A DNA stretch of 64,000 bases from Turbatrix aceti (GCA_963969345.1 OZ017767.1:10360471-10424470), one strand, 5' to 3'; counted from the first letter of the stretch, positions 32,963-44,243 are shown. A program made the numbers and translations. The notes: generated by a model not told the origin, from the letters alone.

Positions 32963-34183
32963 AGGTATTGAATTTTGTTTTACAATGCACATCATGTGGA
33001 TAATCAGCCTCGTTAATACATATGTCGGAGCAACTGTTAGCATTCTTCTAAACCTATTGTTGTTGTACTGGATGCAGAATGTAGGCGTCAAAGGTTACAA
33101 CATTTTCTTGATTCAGACTCACGTTGCTTACATAGGTTTTTCTGTCGCGCAGGCACTTTTGGCTCCGGTATGAACATTTTTTTCATAATTTTTTTATACT
33201 GATAATTTTTTTGAATAATATTATGTTGCATAATAAAAGCGCGTATTTTTCAATATCATGTAGAATTTGACACTTCGGCATATCAGGTGACAAGAAACAT
33301 GGCTTTGCCTAAAATTGTTCAGCAAGTATTGGAACTATTTTATATCACTTTTATCGGAGTTCTGTCCTTCCAATTCCACAACGGAGTTGGACCACGCGAG
33401 AACAGAACACGATATTATTGTTAGGAAGACTCACAAGATGGATAGTAGCGTTTATTGAGAACTCCGGAGAAAACAACCGCACGCTACATCTTGGGAAAAC
33501 AACAATGAATAGGGAAAAACGTAGGTACGACGATGAAAAGAGAGAACGCGTTCGGGACGTAACGCCAAGCGTTCCCAAACTCGGGAAGAATTCCCGACAC
33601 TGCGCGCCATCGAGCCGCCACCGGCAACTGGCACAGCCAATCTTGGGGCCGCGGGAGGTCACAATGAAAGGAAGGGGTAGAAAGAGATCAGTCAATCAAG
33701 GGGTTACCGTCTTCTGTAGACCAGGTCGCTGTCTTCTGTAGGAATGGTCGCTGGTTTCTGTAGGCCATTGTCCGCGCGCCGACTACAGTTTGCCTTCTGT
33801 GCTCCGCAGGTGTCCGCCCTTTGTGCTCCGCAGGTGTCTGCAACCGCGTCCTGCTTACTGTAGTCGCTGCCTTCTCGTATGACGACTTCTTGCTTCGTCG
33901 AGTCCTCAGGTTGCCTCCCTTCACACTCCACCGAGATGTGGACGTGTTTCCGGCTCCGGACTTACTACCCTGAGTAGGCTCCCCCCTGTCGCGCCAGTGT
34001 GACCTTATCGTTAATCACTGGGAGCAGAATGACGCATCACTCGCTGCCTTTTCTCCACGACCACCGATTTGGTTCAGCCATTGACTCACGAGCCTTGAAA
34101 ATACCACTGATGCCTCGAAATACCATGTTGATTGACCGAAATACCCTGCGTCCATGCGTCCAGTAGAGAAGAGGCCGGGTTCG

Positions 34184-35758
34184 TAAAGTGGTTAAAAAAA
34201 AGATAGCGCCACCCCTAAAAAGTGCCTTTGTGGCTAAACGGTAAAAGCTACGAGAACGGGAGTTGGACCAATCGTTTTAGCGTGATAAGTTACTCTAATT
34301 AGGGTTATCACAGAATTAATTCGCGGCGAAATATTATCATGAAAAAATAAATTTCATTTTTCTGCTTTAAAAAAATGATAGCGCCACCCTCGGTCCCAAT
34401 GAAATTTGTTGATTTATTGTGTGCCAAAATTCTGCAAACCACGTTTTTTCAAAAAATATGTTAATTTTGATTAGAATAAACCACTACAGAACCGTTGGGC
34501 GGATTCCTGAGAAAAAATTTGAACGAATTTTCACTATTTAGACCCCCAACATTGATAATGACTACCCGAGAGTCGGTGAATGCCGGTATTAAGCGTCTAT
34601 CGGCACAAAATGCATTTAGAAGATGCCCCCGTAGGTTTCCCATGGTTTTTGGATTAATTCATCCCGTTTGCCATGACAGAAAAATTTTTTTTTGATGTTG
34701 AGTATAAAAAAAGTTGTGATTTTATGCAGTCTGAGACCATTTTTGACCGGGAAAAATTTTTTCTCCAATCCCGGCGTTGATAAAACAACAGCGGACATGC
34801 GTTTAAAACTTTTTGACATGATTTGCAGCTTTTGCGATGGCTAAGTTTGAGACGGCGAAGAGATTGCCATTGGTGAAAAACAGGAATTAGATGTCAAGTT
34901 CGAAAAATCAGAATTTTCGACCAAAGCAACTAGTCATGTTGTGTTTTTTGTTAATAAAAGAACTTAAATTGAACGGCTAAAACAGTTTAAAGCGTTTCTG
35001 GATGAAACTGCGCTAAAAAATCTATCGTTTTTGCCAAAATAATTTTTTGATGAAAGGGGGTGGTTGTCTACTTTACTCCAAGCTCTGTCTAGCGTTTGTT
35101 TTGAACAGCACGAACAGCGAATTGTGTCAAAAAGTTTTGAACGCATGTCCGCTGTTGTTTTATCAACGTCGGGATTGGAGAAAAAATTTTCCCCGGTCAA
35201 AAATGGTCTCAGACTGCATAAAATCACAACTTTTTTTATACTCAACATCAAAAAAAATTTTTCTGTCATGGCAAACGGGATGAATTAATCCAAAAACCAT
35301 GGGAAACCTACGGGGGCATCTTCTAAATGCATTTTGTGCCGATAGACGCTTAATACCGGCATTCACCGACTCTCGGGTAGTCATTATCAATGTTGGGGGT
35401 CTAAATAGTGAAAATTCGTTCAAATTTTTTCTCAGGAATCCGCCCAACGGTTCTGTAGTGGTTTATTCTAATCAAAATTAACATATTTTTTGAAAAAACG
35501 TGGTTTGCAGAATTTTGGCACACAATAAATCAACAAATTTCCTTGTGACCGAGGGTGGCGCTATCATTTTTTTAAAGCAGAAAAATGAAATTTATTTTTT
35601 CATGATAATATTTCGCCGCGAATTAATTCTGTGATAACCCTAATTAGAGTAACTTATCACGCTAAAACGATTGGTCCAACTCCCGTTCTCGTAGCTTTTA
35701 CCGTTTAGCCACAAAGGCACTTTTTAGGGGTGGCGCTATCTTTTTTTTAACCACTTTA
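34184..35758. mobile_element. Foldback (palindromic) element nested in the LTR element
   Basis: Arms of about 630 bp (34184-34815 and 35127-35758) start TAAAGTGGTTAAAAAAAAG and surround a spacer of about 310 bp. TA at each outer edge may be the target duplication. A GATAGCGCCACCC motif occurs twice in each arm (34202 and 34379 on the left), suggesting a nested end. Near 34235 there is an A-box-like TGGCTAAACGG. Mirror-image open frames in the arms are not genes. Confidence 0.85.
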
Positions 35759-36057
35759 GAACAGCAGATGCACCCGAAAGTACACCCGCTTCCCGGCCGA
35801 TGCACCATGTATCGGAGTTCTGTCCTTCCAATTCCACAACGGAGTTGGACCACGCGAGAACAGAACACGATATTATTGTTAGGAAGACTCACAAGATGGA
35901 TAGTAGCGTTTATTGAGAACTCCGGAGAAAACAACCGCACGCTACATCTTGGGAAAACAACAATGAATAGGGAAAAACGTAGGTACGACGATGAAAAGAG
36001 AGAACGCGTTCGGGACGTAACGCCAAGCGTTCCCAAACTCGGGAAGAATTCCCGACA

Positions 36058-36257
36058 NNNNNNNNNNNNNNNNNNNNNNNNNNNNNNNNNNNNNNNNNNN
36101 NNNNNNNNNNNNNNNNNNNNNNNNNNNNNNNNNNNNNNNNNNNNNNNNNNNNNNNNNNNNNNNNNNNNNNNNNNNNNNNNNNNNNNNNNNNNNNNNNNNN
36201 NNNNNNNNNNNNNNNNNNNNNNNNNNNNNNNNNNNNNNNNNNNNNNNNNNNNNNNNN
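36058..36257. other. Assembly gap (200 N)
   Basis: Exactly 200 N placed at the outer end of an LTR, where repeats commonly stop assembly. The real distance is unknown. Confidence 0.99.
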
Positions 36258-36975
36258 TTTCCACAAATTGGCATTCTTTTTACTGTCAGCGGATTCGTGT
36301 TTCGATACCGTAGAATTTGCTACAAACAGCAATTGACAAAACGTTTCTGCATTATTCAAGGAATTATATGTTTTCTTGTAGCAATCATTGGTGCAGTCAT
36401 CATGCTATTTTTTACTATGCCATCTTCGGACCCTATTGTATTAGATAACATTACAAACTTTCTCGAAACAGATCAATACTTTCTCATTTTTCAACGACCG
36501 CCGGTTTGAATGGATTTTTAATTTTTTTTAAATTGCCGTTATCAAAATTTTTAGAACGATTTAGTGTCAACAATAGGTGTTTCGTCAACTGCAATTTGCA
36601 ATGTTGTCGAATACGCCATAATAATCTACTCGTGTTTCAAAGCAAAAAGATTTCTCAATGCCCAGAAAAACTTTATGACCACCCACACGCTAAAGATCAA
36701 TCAACAAATAAACCGCGCGTTAACTGTACAGGTTAAAAGTTCAATTTTACATATTTTGTTTTTTAATTTTTAATTTCTAGGCATTGGTTCCGCTTATTTT
36801 TGGAATATTTCCAACGTGTGTGGTTGTGTTTCTCCGTCTACCTGATAGTAACAGTAACTACATCGCAAGCAACATAGCTTACTTGTGTTATTCCTGGATA
36901 CCTGCAGTCGACGCTCTGGCTATCCTAGTGACAGTCAAAAGTTTTAAACAAAAAGTTGTTTTTATTTTGAAATGA

Positions 36976-37570
36976 TGTTTATAAAAATAAAGATATACTG
37001 TAGTCGTTTGGATTTCTGTAAGAAAAAAATGGAGAAAAAAAGTTGATGCATTTGTACCATAAAAACAAATAAATATGAAGCTCATTAAAATTAGGTGTTA
37101 ATGCCAAGGGTAACAAAAGATTATTTCTTGTGATATAAAAACCGTGCTACAAAAATTGTTTTCTTGTACGTAAAAAAATTATCAAATAACTAATTTTTAT
37201 TCTTTTTTTAAGAAACGAAAGAACAACTTTTTTTCAAATACAAAAATGTGCCAAATATTTTTTTGTCATTTTACGCATATTTTATGATACATACGTCATT
37301 GCGATCTTGTACCACATTGTCAGTTTTTTAAACAAATAATTTTTGTTATATTTTTATACTTTATGAAAATTGCACTGAAAAACAATAGTATACTGTATAT
37401 ATTTTTTTTTCATATGCAAAGGCGGTCCGTTATCTTTGTTATCTGAGAAAAAAAATTTAGCCTGGTTTGCCAACGCACATTAATTGCACCAGCGTTTTTT
37501 GTGTTATCAACGAAGGGGAACAAAAAATTGTATATCATAGTTTATGCTTCTGAGTTTTGTGTTATTTGCA
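36976..37570. other. Intergenic between E and F with conserved blocks
   Basis: GCCAAGGGTAACAA at about 37103 (also after gene F at about 38798) and AAAGGCGGTCC at 37418, 153 bp before the F start. Otherwise AT-rich. Confidence 0.5.
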
Positions 37571-38624
37571 ATGCACATTTTGTGGACAATCACCCTTGTT
37601 AATACCTTTGTCGCATCCACAGTGGGCATCTTTCTAAACATTCTGTTGTTACGTTGGATGCACAAAATAGGCATAAAAAATTACAACATTTTTTTGATTC
37701 AGACTCACGTTATCTATATAGCATTCTCTGTTCTGCAGATACTACTGGCACCGGTATGATAAAATATAGTACTGTTTGAATTTTTTTAAACCTAGATTTT
37801 TTTAGTATCATGTGGAGTTTGACACTTCCACCTTTCAAGTGACGAGAAACATGATTTTGCCTAAAATTATTCACCAAATATTGGAACTATTTCATACTAA
37901 TCTCTTACATCTTGCTTTTCTTTTTACAGTTAGCGGATTCGTGTTTCGATACCGTAAGATCTGTTACAAGCAACAGCTTACAAATCGTTATTGCATTATT
38001 CAGTATGTTTTATGTGTTTTTGCGGCGCTTATAGCCGCAATAATCATGCATTTTTCCTTATTACCGTCTTCGGACCCTATTGTTTTAAAAAACATTTCAA
38101 CATTTCTCGAAACGGATGATTACTACCTCATTCTTCAATTATCGACGGTTTGTTTTAAAAAAAATTTTTGTCGTTATATTTAATATTTTTATTTAGAATA
38201 ATTTATTGTCAATTATCGGCGTTTTATCGATTACGTGTTTGGATGTAGCCGGATACGGTATAATAATTTATTCGTGCATTAAAGCAAAAAAACATCTCAA
38301 CGCTCATAAAATCTTTATGATCCAGCAGACATTGAAAATTAATGAGCAAATAAATCGCGCGTTAACTGTACAGGTATGAAAATTTCTATTCATTTATTAT
38401 AATATAAATTAGAAAATAAATATGTTTAGGCATTGGTTCCACTTATTTTTGGAGTTTTGCCGACTTGTATTCTTACGTTTTTCCACCTGCCAAACAGTAA
38501 CAGTCACTACATCGCAAGCAACATAGCGTATTGTGGATATTCATGGATCCCGGCCGTCGACGCGCTGGCTATTTTCATGACGATCAAAACTTTTAAACAA
38601 AAAGTTGTTTTTATTTTGAAATAA
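37571..38624 (+). CDS. 7TM chemoreceptor F, intact
   Basis: 298 residues; exons 37571-37753, 37806-38147, 38197-38373, 38430-38624. TM1 STVGIFLNILLLRW; exon 2 TVSGFVFRYRKIC; TM5 GYGIIIYSCIKAK; TM7 YSWIPAVDALAIFMTIKT. No stop, frameshift or splice defect. With gene E it forms a closer pair (same LPSSDPIVL-type loop before TM5). The conserved AAAGGCGGTCC block lies 153 bp upstream. Confidence 0.87.
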
Positions 38625-39534
38625 TTTTTTTGATTTTTGTTAATAATAAAATATTATTTTGAAATAATGTTAACTGAAATGAAAAAAAATTAATGATGCT
38701 TTTTGTCGAAAAAAATAAAAAAAAATAAAAAGTTAAAATTCGAAAATAAACTTGATAATAATTAATTGGCTCATTAATTGGTTGGTTTGCAATTGGCAAG
38801 GGTAACAACCCTTAGTTATTTTTTATAAATAAATAAAAACAGCAAGCATTGCATGCTTTTTTGTTTAGCTTTACATTTCTTGGACTCACAACTCATTTCA
38901 GTTGATGCCTTTTAGTAAGTTTGACAGAATCTAAGTTTTTTAAAACTCTATATTAAAAAAATTATTTTTCAGATTTTGACCACAATTTTCTCAATTTTTC
39001 CAAACACTAATTTTTTTTCAATTTTTGTCGTTGTTTCTGATGCCTTTTTTCACTAACTTTTTTTATTTTTTTTTACCACATCGTCAGTTATCGTACGTAT
39101 GTACATATGTATAGTTTTGGATATCGTATTTTTAGTCACGCAACCAACTATTGTTTTTGGAAGTCGCTTCTAGGCAAACATGCAATCTGTTTGAGGTAGC
39201 AGTCTACTTCATATTTTTACTATGTAATTGCGTGATTTAATGAACGGCTCTAGTTTGCTGTTTTTTTATATCTACGTCAAGGAAATTGCGATATTATCTT
39301 TTTTGTTTACTACAAATGCAACAATGAATGGTTCCTACGCACGCGTATGAAAAAGTATGTACCGTACCTTTTTTGTCAGAAAAGGCGGGGTTACCTGTGT
39401 TCTTTGATAAAGACAATTACATAAATAGGGAAGTTTCGTTTGATACCGCCTTTATAATTACATTTTATGAAAAGTTCTTCGCATCGTGGATATTTTTTTC
39501 AGGTTACCCGGAATTCATTTAGAATCGAGGTTTG
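38625..39534. other. Intergenic between F and G
   Basis: Carries the receptor spacer blocks: GTCACGCAACC near 39134, TTGCGTGATTTAATGAA near 39227, and AAAAGGCGGGGTTACCTGTG at 39380, 324 bp before the G start. AT-rich otherwise. Confidence 0.5.
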
Positions 39535-39666
39535 AATATTTTCGGTTCCGGTTCCGGTTCGGGTACCCGAAAAAATATTCTTAGTTTCGGTTCCGGTTCC
39601 GGGTACCCGAAAAAACCATTTTCGGTTCCGTTCCGGGACCGGTTCGGGTACCCGAAAAATTTTCAG
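39535..39666. repeat. Tandem GGTTCC / CGGGTACCCG repeat
   Basis: About three imperfect units of 40-50 bp built of GGTTCCGGTTCC and the palindrome CGGGTACCCGAAAAA, ending 36 bp before the gene G ATG. The frame is open through it but has no ATG, so it is promoter or leader DNA rather than coding. Confidence 0.75.
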
Positions 39667-39702
39667 AACCGACAAATTTTTCGTTGGATTAATATTTTCA
39701 GA

Positions 39703-41464
39703 ATGCATACAATTTGGTATATCAGCGTAATCAACTCATACATTGGATCAATCGTTGGCATATCCATGAATGTGCTGCTCTTGTACCTGGCTCACAAAGT
39801 AGGCATCAAGGGCTACATCGTTTTCTTGGTCCAAACTCACGTTGTCTACCTAATAATTTCTGTTTTGGAAATGATTTTGTCACCGGTAAAATTGAAAAAA
39901 AAAATTAAAAACTTTTATATAACAAAAAACATAATTTTTCAGCATCACGTAATCCTCAGCGAAATGGCATTTTTTGTGACCAGAAATCAATGGTTTCCCA
40001 AAATTGTTCACCTAATATTGACACCTGTTCTCGGCGGTGCCATGCACCTCGGAAACCTCAGCATTGCCAGTGGATTTGTTTTTCGATACCGTAGGATTTG
40101 CTACAAACAAGAGTTAACCATTCGTTATGGAGTTATTCAAGGGTGTGTGTGTTTTGTTATTGCTTTTTTGACTGAAGTGATGACCTTTCTCGCTACAACT
40201 GCAACACCGGAGGATCTTGTTGTTTTGAAACAGATTTCTGAATTTCTTGAAACGGATGATTTTATTTTATTTGGTCAACGTTCACCTGTAAGTCATAAAA
40301 TATCCTTTGTTGTTGATGACTCATCCCTCGAGCGCCTGTCAGCTTAAGACCCCTCCCTTTAATCATACCGCGGACCTAGGTTAATTAATTGCCTTGTTTT
40401 GGCCTCCGGCTGTTGATCGCATTCTTCTAGAAGCTTCTCGAAGCTTCTAGCCGCGATCGGCATGCCTAGGCTACCACTAGTCGAAGGCGCCGCCCCCAAG
40501 ATCGAAGCGTATAAAAGCGCCCCGATCCGGCCCTTTCGGCAGAGTCTAATTGAAGACTAAACTCCCTAATTTACCTTGTCCCTACTTTGACATTATCGTT
40601 TGTTCGTATTATTATTTCAATAAAGTTGTTGAGGAGTTTCGTCAGTATCCTTGCAGAGGGAACCGAGTAGAGGGACACATCACCTTCATATAATATTTTT
40701 CTCGGAAATTGATAATTCTAAAATAAATTTATTTTTTAATTTTTAAACCAAATTTTTTTATGAAATTTTCATTTAAAAATTTATTTTTTTTAATTAATTT
40801 TTTTTTTATAAAATTTAAAATTTAAATTAAAAAAAATTTAAAATATTATTTCTTTTTAAATTTAAATTTTATAAAATATATTTTTATGATTTAGAAAATT
40901 TAAATTTAAAAAGAACAATTAAAATTTTTTTTTTATTTTCAAATTTTTTAACAAAATTTTTTTTATGAAATTTTAATTAAAAAATTTTAAATTCTTAAAT
41001 TTTGTTTTAATTTTTATTCTATAAAATTTTAGAAACACTCAAAAACAGAAATTGCGGTTTTTCTGGCTGCTGGGATCTACATAGTCGAGTACTTCATTAT
41101 CCTATACTCGTGCTACAAAACAAAAATTTACCTTGATACTTACAAAAAATTAATAGCGTCACCGGTGCTGGAAAGTCATCAGGAATCAAACCGCGCGCTT
41201 ATTAGAGAAGTAAAAACACGTTTTTTTTTTGCAAAAACATATAAATGTGGTTTTTCCTTTCAGGCACTAATTCCTCTCGCATTTGGCGTCTTTCCACCTT
41301 TTCTCATGTTTTTCTTCCAAGTCTCTGAAAATGTCAGCACCTACGTAGCTACGAATTGTGTTTTTATGGGAATTCCTTGGATACCTGCTTTTGAGGCTCT
41401 GGCTACTGTAATTACTGTCAAAGCTATTAGAAACAGGCTCGTGGAATTCTGCACTGAAAAATGA
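39703..41464 (+). CDS. 7TM chemoreceptor G, intact, with LTR in intron 2
   Basis: 301 residues; exons 39703-39885, 39943-40287, 41033-41209, 41264-41464. The most diverged member: TM1 SIVGISMNVLLLYLAH, exon 2 one codon longer (HHVILSEM...), TM3 ASGFVFRYRRICYKQ, TM7 IPWIPAFEALATVITVKA. All exons are phase 0 and open. Intron 2 is 745 bp instead of about 50 because it contains a 375-bp solo LTR followed by about 340 bp of nearly pure A/T. Expression might be affected by the LTR promoter, which points the same way. Confidence 0.83.
40425..40447 (+). promoter_or_regulatory. Perfect heat-shock element in the solo LTR
   Basis: Five consecutive alternating TTC and GAA units, each separated by exactly two bases, which is the ideal HSF-binding array. 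It lies about 62 bp upstream of the LTR TATA box, like the arrangement in small hsp promoters. Confidence 0.85.
40510..40517 (+). promoter_or_regulatory. TATA box of the solo LTR
   Basis: TATAAAAG in a GC-rich context (AAGCG...CGCCCC). Predicted start about 40540, inside gene G intron 2 and in the sense direction. Confidence 0.7.
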
Positions 41465-42186
41465 AATTTAAAAAATGTGAATAATTAGTGATTTTTTTAA
41501 ATTTAAAAATACATAAATATTTATGTTTTTTTATATTTACTCTTAAAAATTGTTTATGTACTAAAAAAAGGCGGCCCATCGTTTTGCTTTGTAAAATGTT
41601 TTGTGCAAAAGTTGTAAGCACTCATAAGGAATGTTATACATATTATGTATAAAAAAATATATGTACAAAAATTATGTATAATTTTTTTTAATAAAAAAAT
41701 TTTTTTTAATAATATTTGTCGGATTCTGGAAATTTGGCACTTGAAAATTTCCGACGTCGACGTTTTCAAAATTTTTCAATAGTTCTGATTTTTGATGGAA
41801 CAAGAAATTGAAATAATAAAATTTGATAAATAATCCGGGCTTTTCGCCAGAACTTTTTTTTTACTTTGTATAATATTTTTTATTTTTATCAAAAAATGAA
41901 GCGATTGATTTTTTTCTTTTCGGACGTGAGTTTCAGTTGAAGCGCAAATTTTTTATGTATAAAAATTTCCAGTCAAACAAGTCTTTGTGAGCCCTGAAAA
42001 TTACCGATTACAGAAAAAAATGCATTTATTTACACATGACATGAATCAAGTTTTCCATACTATTTACAGATACTATAGCCAGGTTCTCGCAAGAATTGGC
42101 AGCTGTGTCTAGCGGACAAAAAAGTTGAAACAAACAAAGTCGAGTAAATGAAATGACAAAAGAACTTGTCATCTGTTTTTTTCAAT
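41465..42186. other. AT-rich intergenic region
   Basis: No exon seen. An AAAAAGGCGGCCC block at about 41565 resembles the receptor-upstream motif, although no receptor follows. Confidence 0.5.
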
Positions 42187-42646
42187 TTACTCGGACTGAT
42201 CGGGGGCAACCGTGGTGGTCGAAGGAGCAGACTTGGCCTTGTTCTTGTTGGAGCCGAAAACGTAGGCAGCGGAGGCGAAGGGAGCGAAGGCGGGAACGAC
42301 CGGGGCGGGGAGCGGAGCAGCGGCTGCGAAGACGGGTCTCGGAGCCGCAAAGACCGCCGGAGACGCCGCGAAGACCGGGGGAGGAGGGGCGGCGAAGACC
42401 GGCGGGGGTGGGGCAGCGAGGACCGGAGGCGAGGCGAACACGGGCGGGGCAGCGGCGGCAAAGACCGGCGGGGGTGGGGCCGCAACGACCGCCGGAGCGG
42501 TGGCAAAGTACCGGCCGTAGAAGGGGTACAGGAACTGGGCGTTCGAGACTGTCAGGAATGCTGCTAGACTGAAAAACAAAAAAAAGGGTCTTACAACGAA
42601 ATTAAATTTATATTATAAAAAAAACTAACCACAAGAAAGCCTTCAT
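42187..42646 (-). CDS. Secreted Ala/Pro-rich low-complexity protein
   Basis: 132 residues; exon 1 42646-42630 (17 nt) and exon 2 42568-42187. The spliced N-terminus MKAFLCLAAFLTVSNA is a classic signal peptide, cleaved before QFLYPF. The mature protein is repeats of AAPPPPVFAA / ASPPVFAA type with few charged residues, then a Ser/Thr/Lys tail. No cysteine after the signal. Probably an extracellular, cuticle-like or mucin-like structural protein; no known domain. The Arg-rich open frames on the other strand are shadows of this composition. Confidence 0.8.
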
Positions 42647-42743
42647 TTTTTTTATTTGAGCACGGTGGGTGGTCGAGGGAGTAGAAGGGAAGTGGATGGA
42701 TGCCAAGAGGCGATGTGACTCTCTGGACAACCGACCACCCAGT

Positions 42744-42752
42744 CATATATAC
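42744..42752 (-). promoter_or_regulatory. TATA box of the Ala/Pro-rich gene
   Basis: Minus-strand GTATATATG, about 100 bp before the ATG at 42646. No other ATG intervenes in a plausible leader. Confidence 0.6.
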
Positions 42753-43486
42753 CTCCCCGCTTGGCAGTAGAGTAGCTACATGGGAGGCGCAACTCATCGT
42801 AACGCGCGTCCACTTCATGTTTGCCTCGTGCAAACAGGACACAAAAAAATAACCGGAAAGTAACGGTCCTTAGCCTATTAACTTAACTCTCGCGAGATTT
42901 TTTAACTCTTTCCCTTTTTTTTCACTGTACCTTTTTTTAAAAAAAAGGTACTTTTTCGGTGCATTCCAGAAACTATCGTAACACATATTTTGTTTAAACT
43001 ATAAAAAAAAGTTTTTGAGGCTACAAAATTTTTCAAGTGGAGGCGTTTTTTTGTTCCAAAAATTTTTTGAACAATGCAAAGAATGTAAAAAGTAAAATTC
43101 AAAGAATTCGTCTGCAAAGTTCTCCAAACACGTCTTGATTCCTTGCTGGGTAGATATTTGCCTCTCCCGCGCGTGTGGAACGAGACCGGACCGGTCTCGT
43201 TTTTTTTCAGTGAGTGCAAATGTCCTTACATAAACAAAGAATATTCAAAGATAACTTTTACCAATGTGCATACACACGAATGATGCAGACTGTCTAGTCG
43301 CTCTCGTTTGGAACAAAAAAAAATTTTGCGTCAAAAAAAGAGCAAAGAATCGTCAATCCATCCATCCGGTGCAGCAGCACAAATTACAAAAGAAAAAAAT
43401 TATACATGAAAAAAAAAGACCTATCGGAAGAAGAAGTTGAATTACTATAATTTTCGGGTGGATGTTGTCGTATCTGTGGTGGCCTA
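42753..43486. other. Intergenic
   Basis: Between the Ala/Pro-rich gene promoter and the NDUFA2 stop. Contains A/T runs and a GAGACCGGACCGGTCTC palindrome at 43182-43198. No exon seen. Confidence 0.45.
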
Positions 43487-44243
43487 CTATGCTCGGGGAG
43501 GACGCTGAGCTGCGAGTTCCTTGATAATCGTCAGCACCTGTTCACGAGGCTTGTTTTCGATCGAAACGCTCTGCTCGATGCCGTATTCGTAACTGAAATC
43601 AGCACATATCGTATTTTATTTTTATTGGGTGATCGTTATTTTTTGTCCAACATTTCGAAAACTAGGTCAAAAACGAAAGTATTAGAATTAGCAGTGAAAT
43701 CTGGACACGAAACTATCATCAAAAGAAAAAAAGCGACTAAAAAAGTGAAAAAAAACGGGAAAAAACATGTTTTTTTGGTAAAAAGTATCGTAAAATGAAG
43801 ACACATTTTCTCGACACGAAATTCACTTATTTACCACTTTTCTGCAGTTTTTTTATCATTTACGTTCCTGATTTTCATCCCAAATTAGCCAAACCCAAAA
43901 ACTACCTTCATACTCAAAATTTAGACCTTTGAAACCCCAAAAACAATCCAAAATGCGATAAACCCATGAAAAAAGCACTCAAAAAGCAAACCAAGCTAAA
44001 ATCCATCAAAAATCCCCAACTTTTCCCCAAACCCCCCAAAAAAGTCACTCACCGAGCCCAGATACGCGGCGAAATGCCGGCAGCTTCACGGATAAGAATC
44101 GGAAACTCTGTATTAGCCTTCTTCAGCGGTACGTAGTCATTTTCGATGAAAGCGCGGATGCCATTGCTCGCAGCCGACTTCTGGCAAAGGTGGATGCGAA
44201 GCTCGCGAAGTGCTCCCGCTCCGAGACGAATTGCACTTGCCAT
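43487..44243 (-). CDS. ndufa-2: NADH dehydrogenase 1 alpha subcomplex subunit 2 (NDUFA2 / CI-B8)
   Basis: Accessory subunit of respiratory complex I, thioredoxin-like fold, in the mitochondrial inner membrane matrix arm. 98 residues as in other animals; exons 44243-44053 and 43592-43487, with the codon for Arg split at the intron (GCT CG/T TAC). Recognised by [35 protein letters not shown] and the C-terminal half [15 protein letters not shown]. Intron 460 bp. It starts 267 bp from the divergent BCCIP gene, so the two may share a promoter. Symbol by homology. Confidence 0.94.

Larger units (their letters stand above)
33350..36257 (-). mobile_element. Degenerate, non-coding LTR element (TRIM-like) with nested foldback
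   Basis: Two direct repeats, 33352-33598 and 35808-36057 (the latter running into the gap), are LTRs on the minus strand ending CTCCGATACA and holding an AATAAA. Next to the 5' LTR lies TGGTGCATCGGCCGGGAA (35790-35807), an 18-nt match to the 3' end of tRNA-Gly(GCC), i.e. a primer binding site. Without the nested foldback the internal part is only about 0.6 kb, with short repeats (ACACCTGCGGAGCACA; CTACAGAA) and no gag or pol. The outer LTR end lies in the gap, so LTR length and target duplication are unknown. Confidence 0.75.
32985..36975 (+). pseudogene. 7TM chemoreceptor E, split by an LTR element
   Basis: Exon 1 32985-33167 is intact. Exon 2 begins at about 33263 but is broken at about 33350 by an inserted LTR element and resumes after the assembly gap at 36258 (HKLAFLFTVSGFVFRYRRIC) to 36503. 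Exons 36555-36731 and 36781-36975 are intact and phase 0. In addition, the exon 2 acceptor reads CAA/TATCATGTAG where paralogues have AG/TATCATGTAG, so correct splicing was lost as well. Best matched by gene F. Confidence 0.85.
40308..40682 (+). mobile_element. Solo LTR, 375 bp
   Basis: Starts TGTTGTTGATGAC and ends GGGACACATCA, flanked by a 4-bp duplication CCTT (40304-40307 and 40683-40686). It has the LTR promoter layout: upstream element 40425-40447, TATAAAAG at 40510-40517 and AATAAA at 40619-40624. No second LTR or internal region is present, so it is a recombination remnant. A 4-bp duplication is compatible with a Ty3/gypsy-type element. Confidence 0.8.

Noticed and set aside
34230..34290. 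tRNA gene in the foldback arm (TGGCTAAACGG)
   Set aside because: Only an A-box-like word; no acceptable B-box or cloverleaf.
35698..36313. Open frames spanning the N gap
   Set aside because: They are artefacts of unknown bases between LTR and receptor sequence.
39532..39702. Open frame extending gene G upstream through the repeat array
   Set aside because: It has no ATG; the receptor family starts at the MHTxW methionine at 39703.
42153..42572. Arg/Gly-rich plus-strand proteins
   Set aside because: Shadows of the Ala/Pro-rich minus-strand gene, which has a signal peptide, intron and TATA box.
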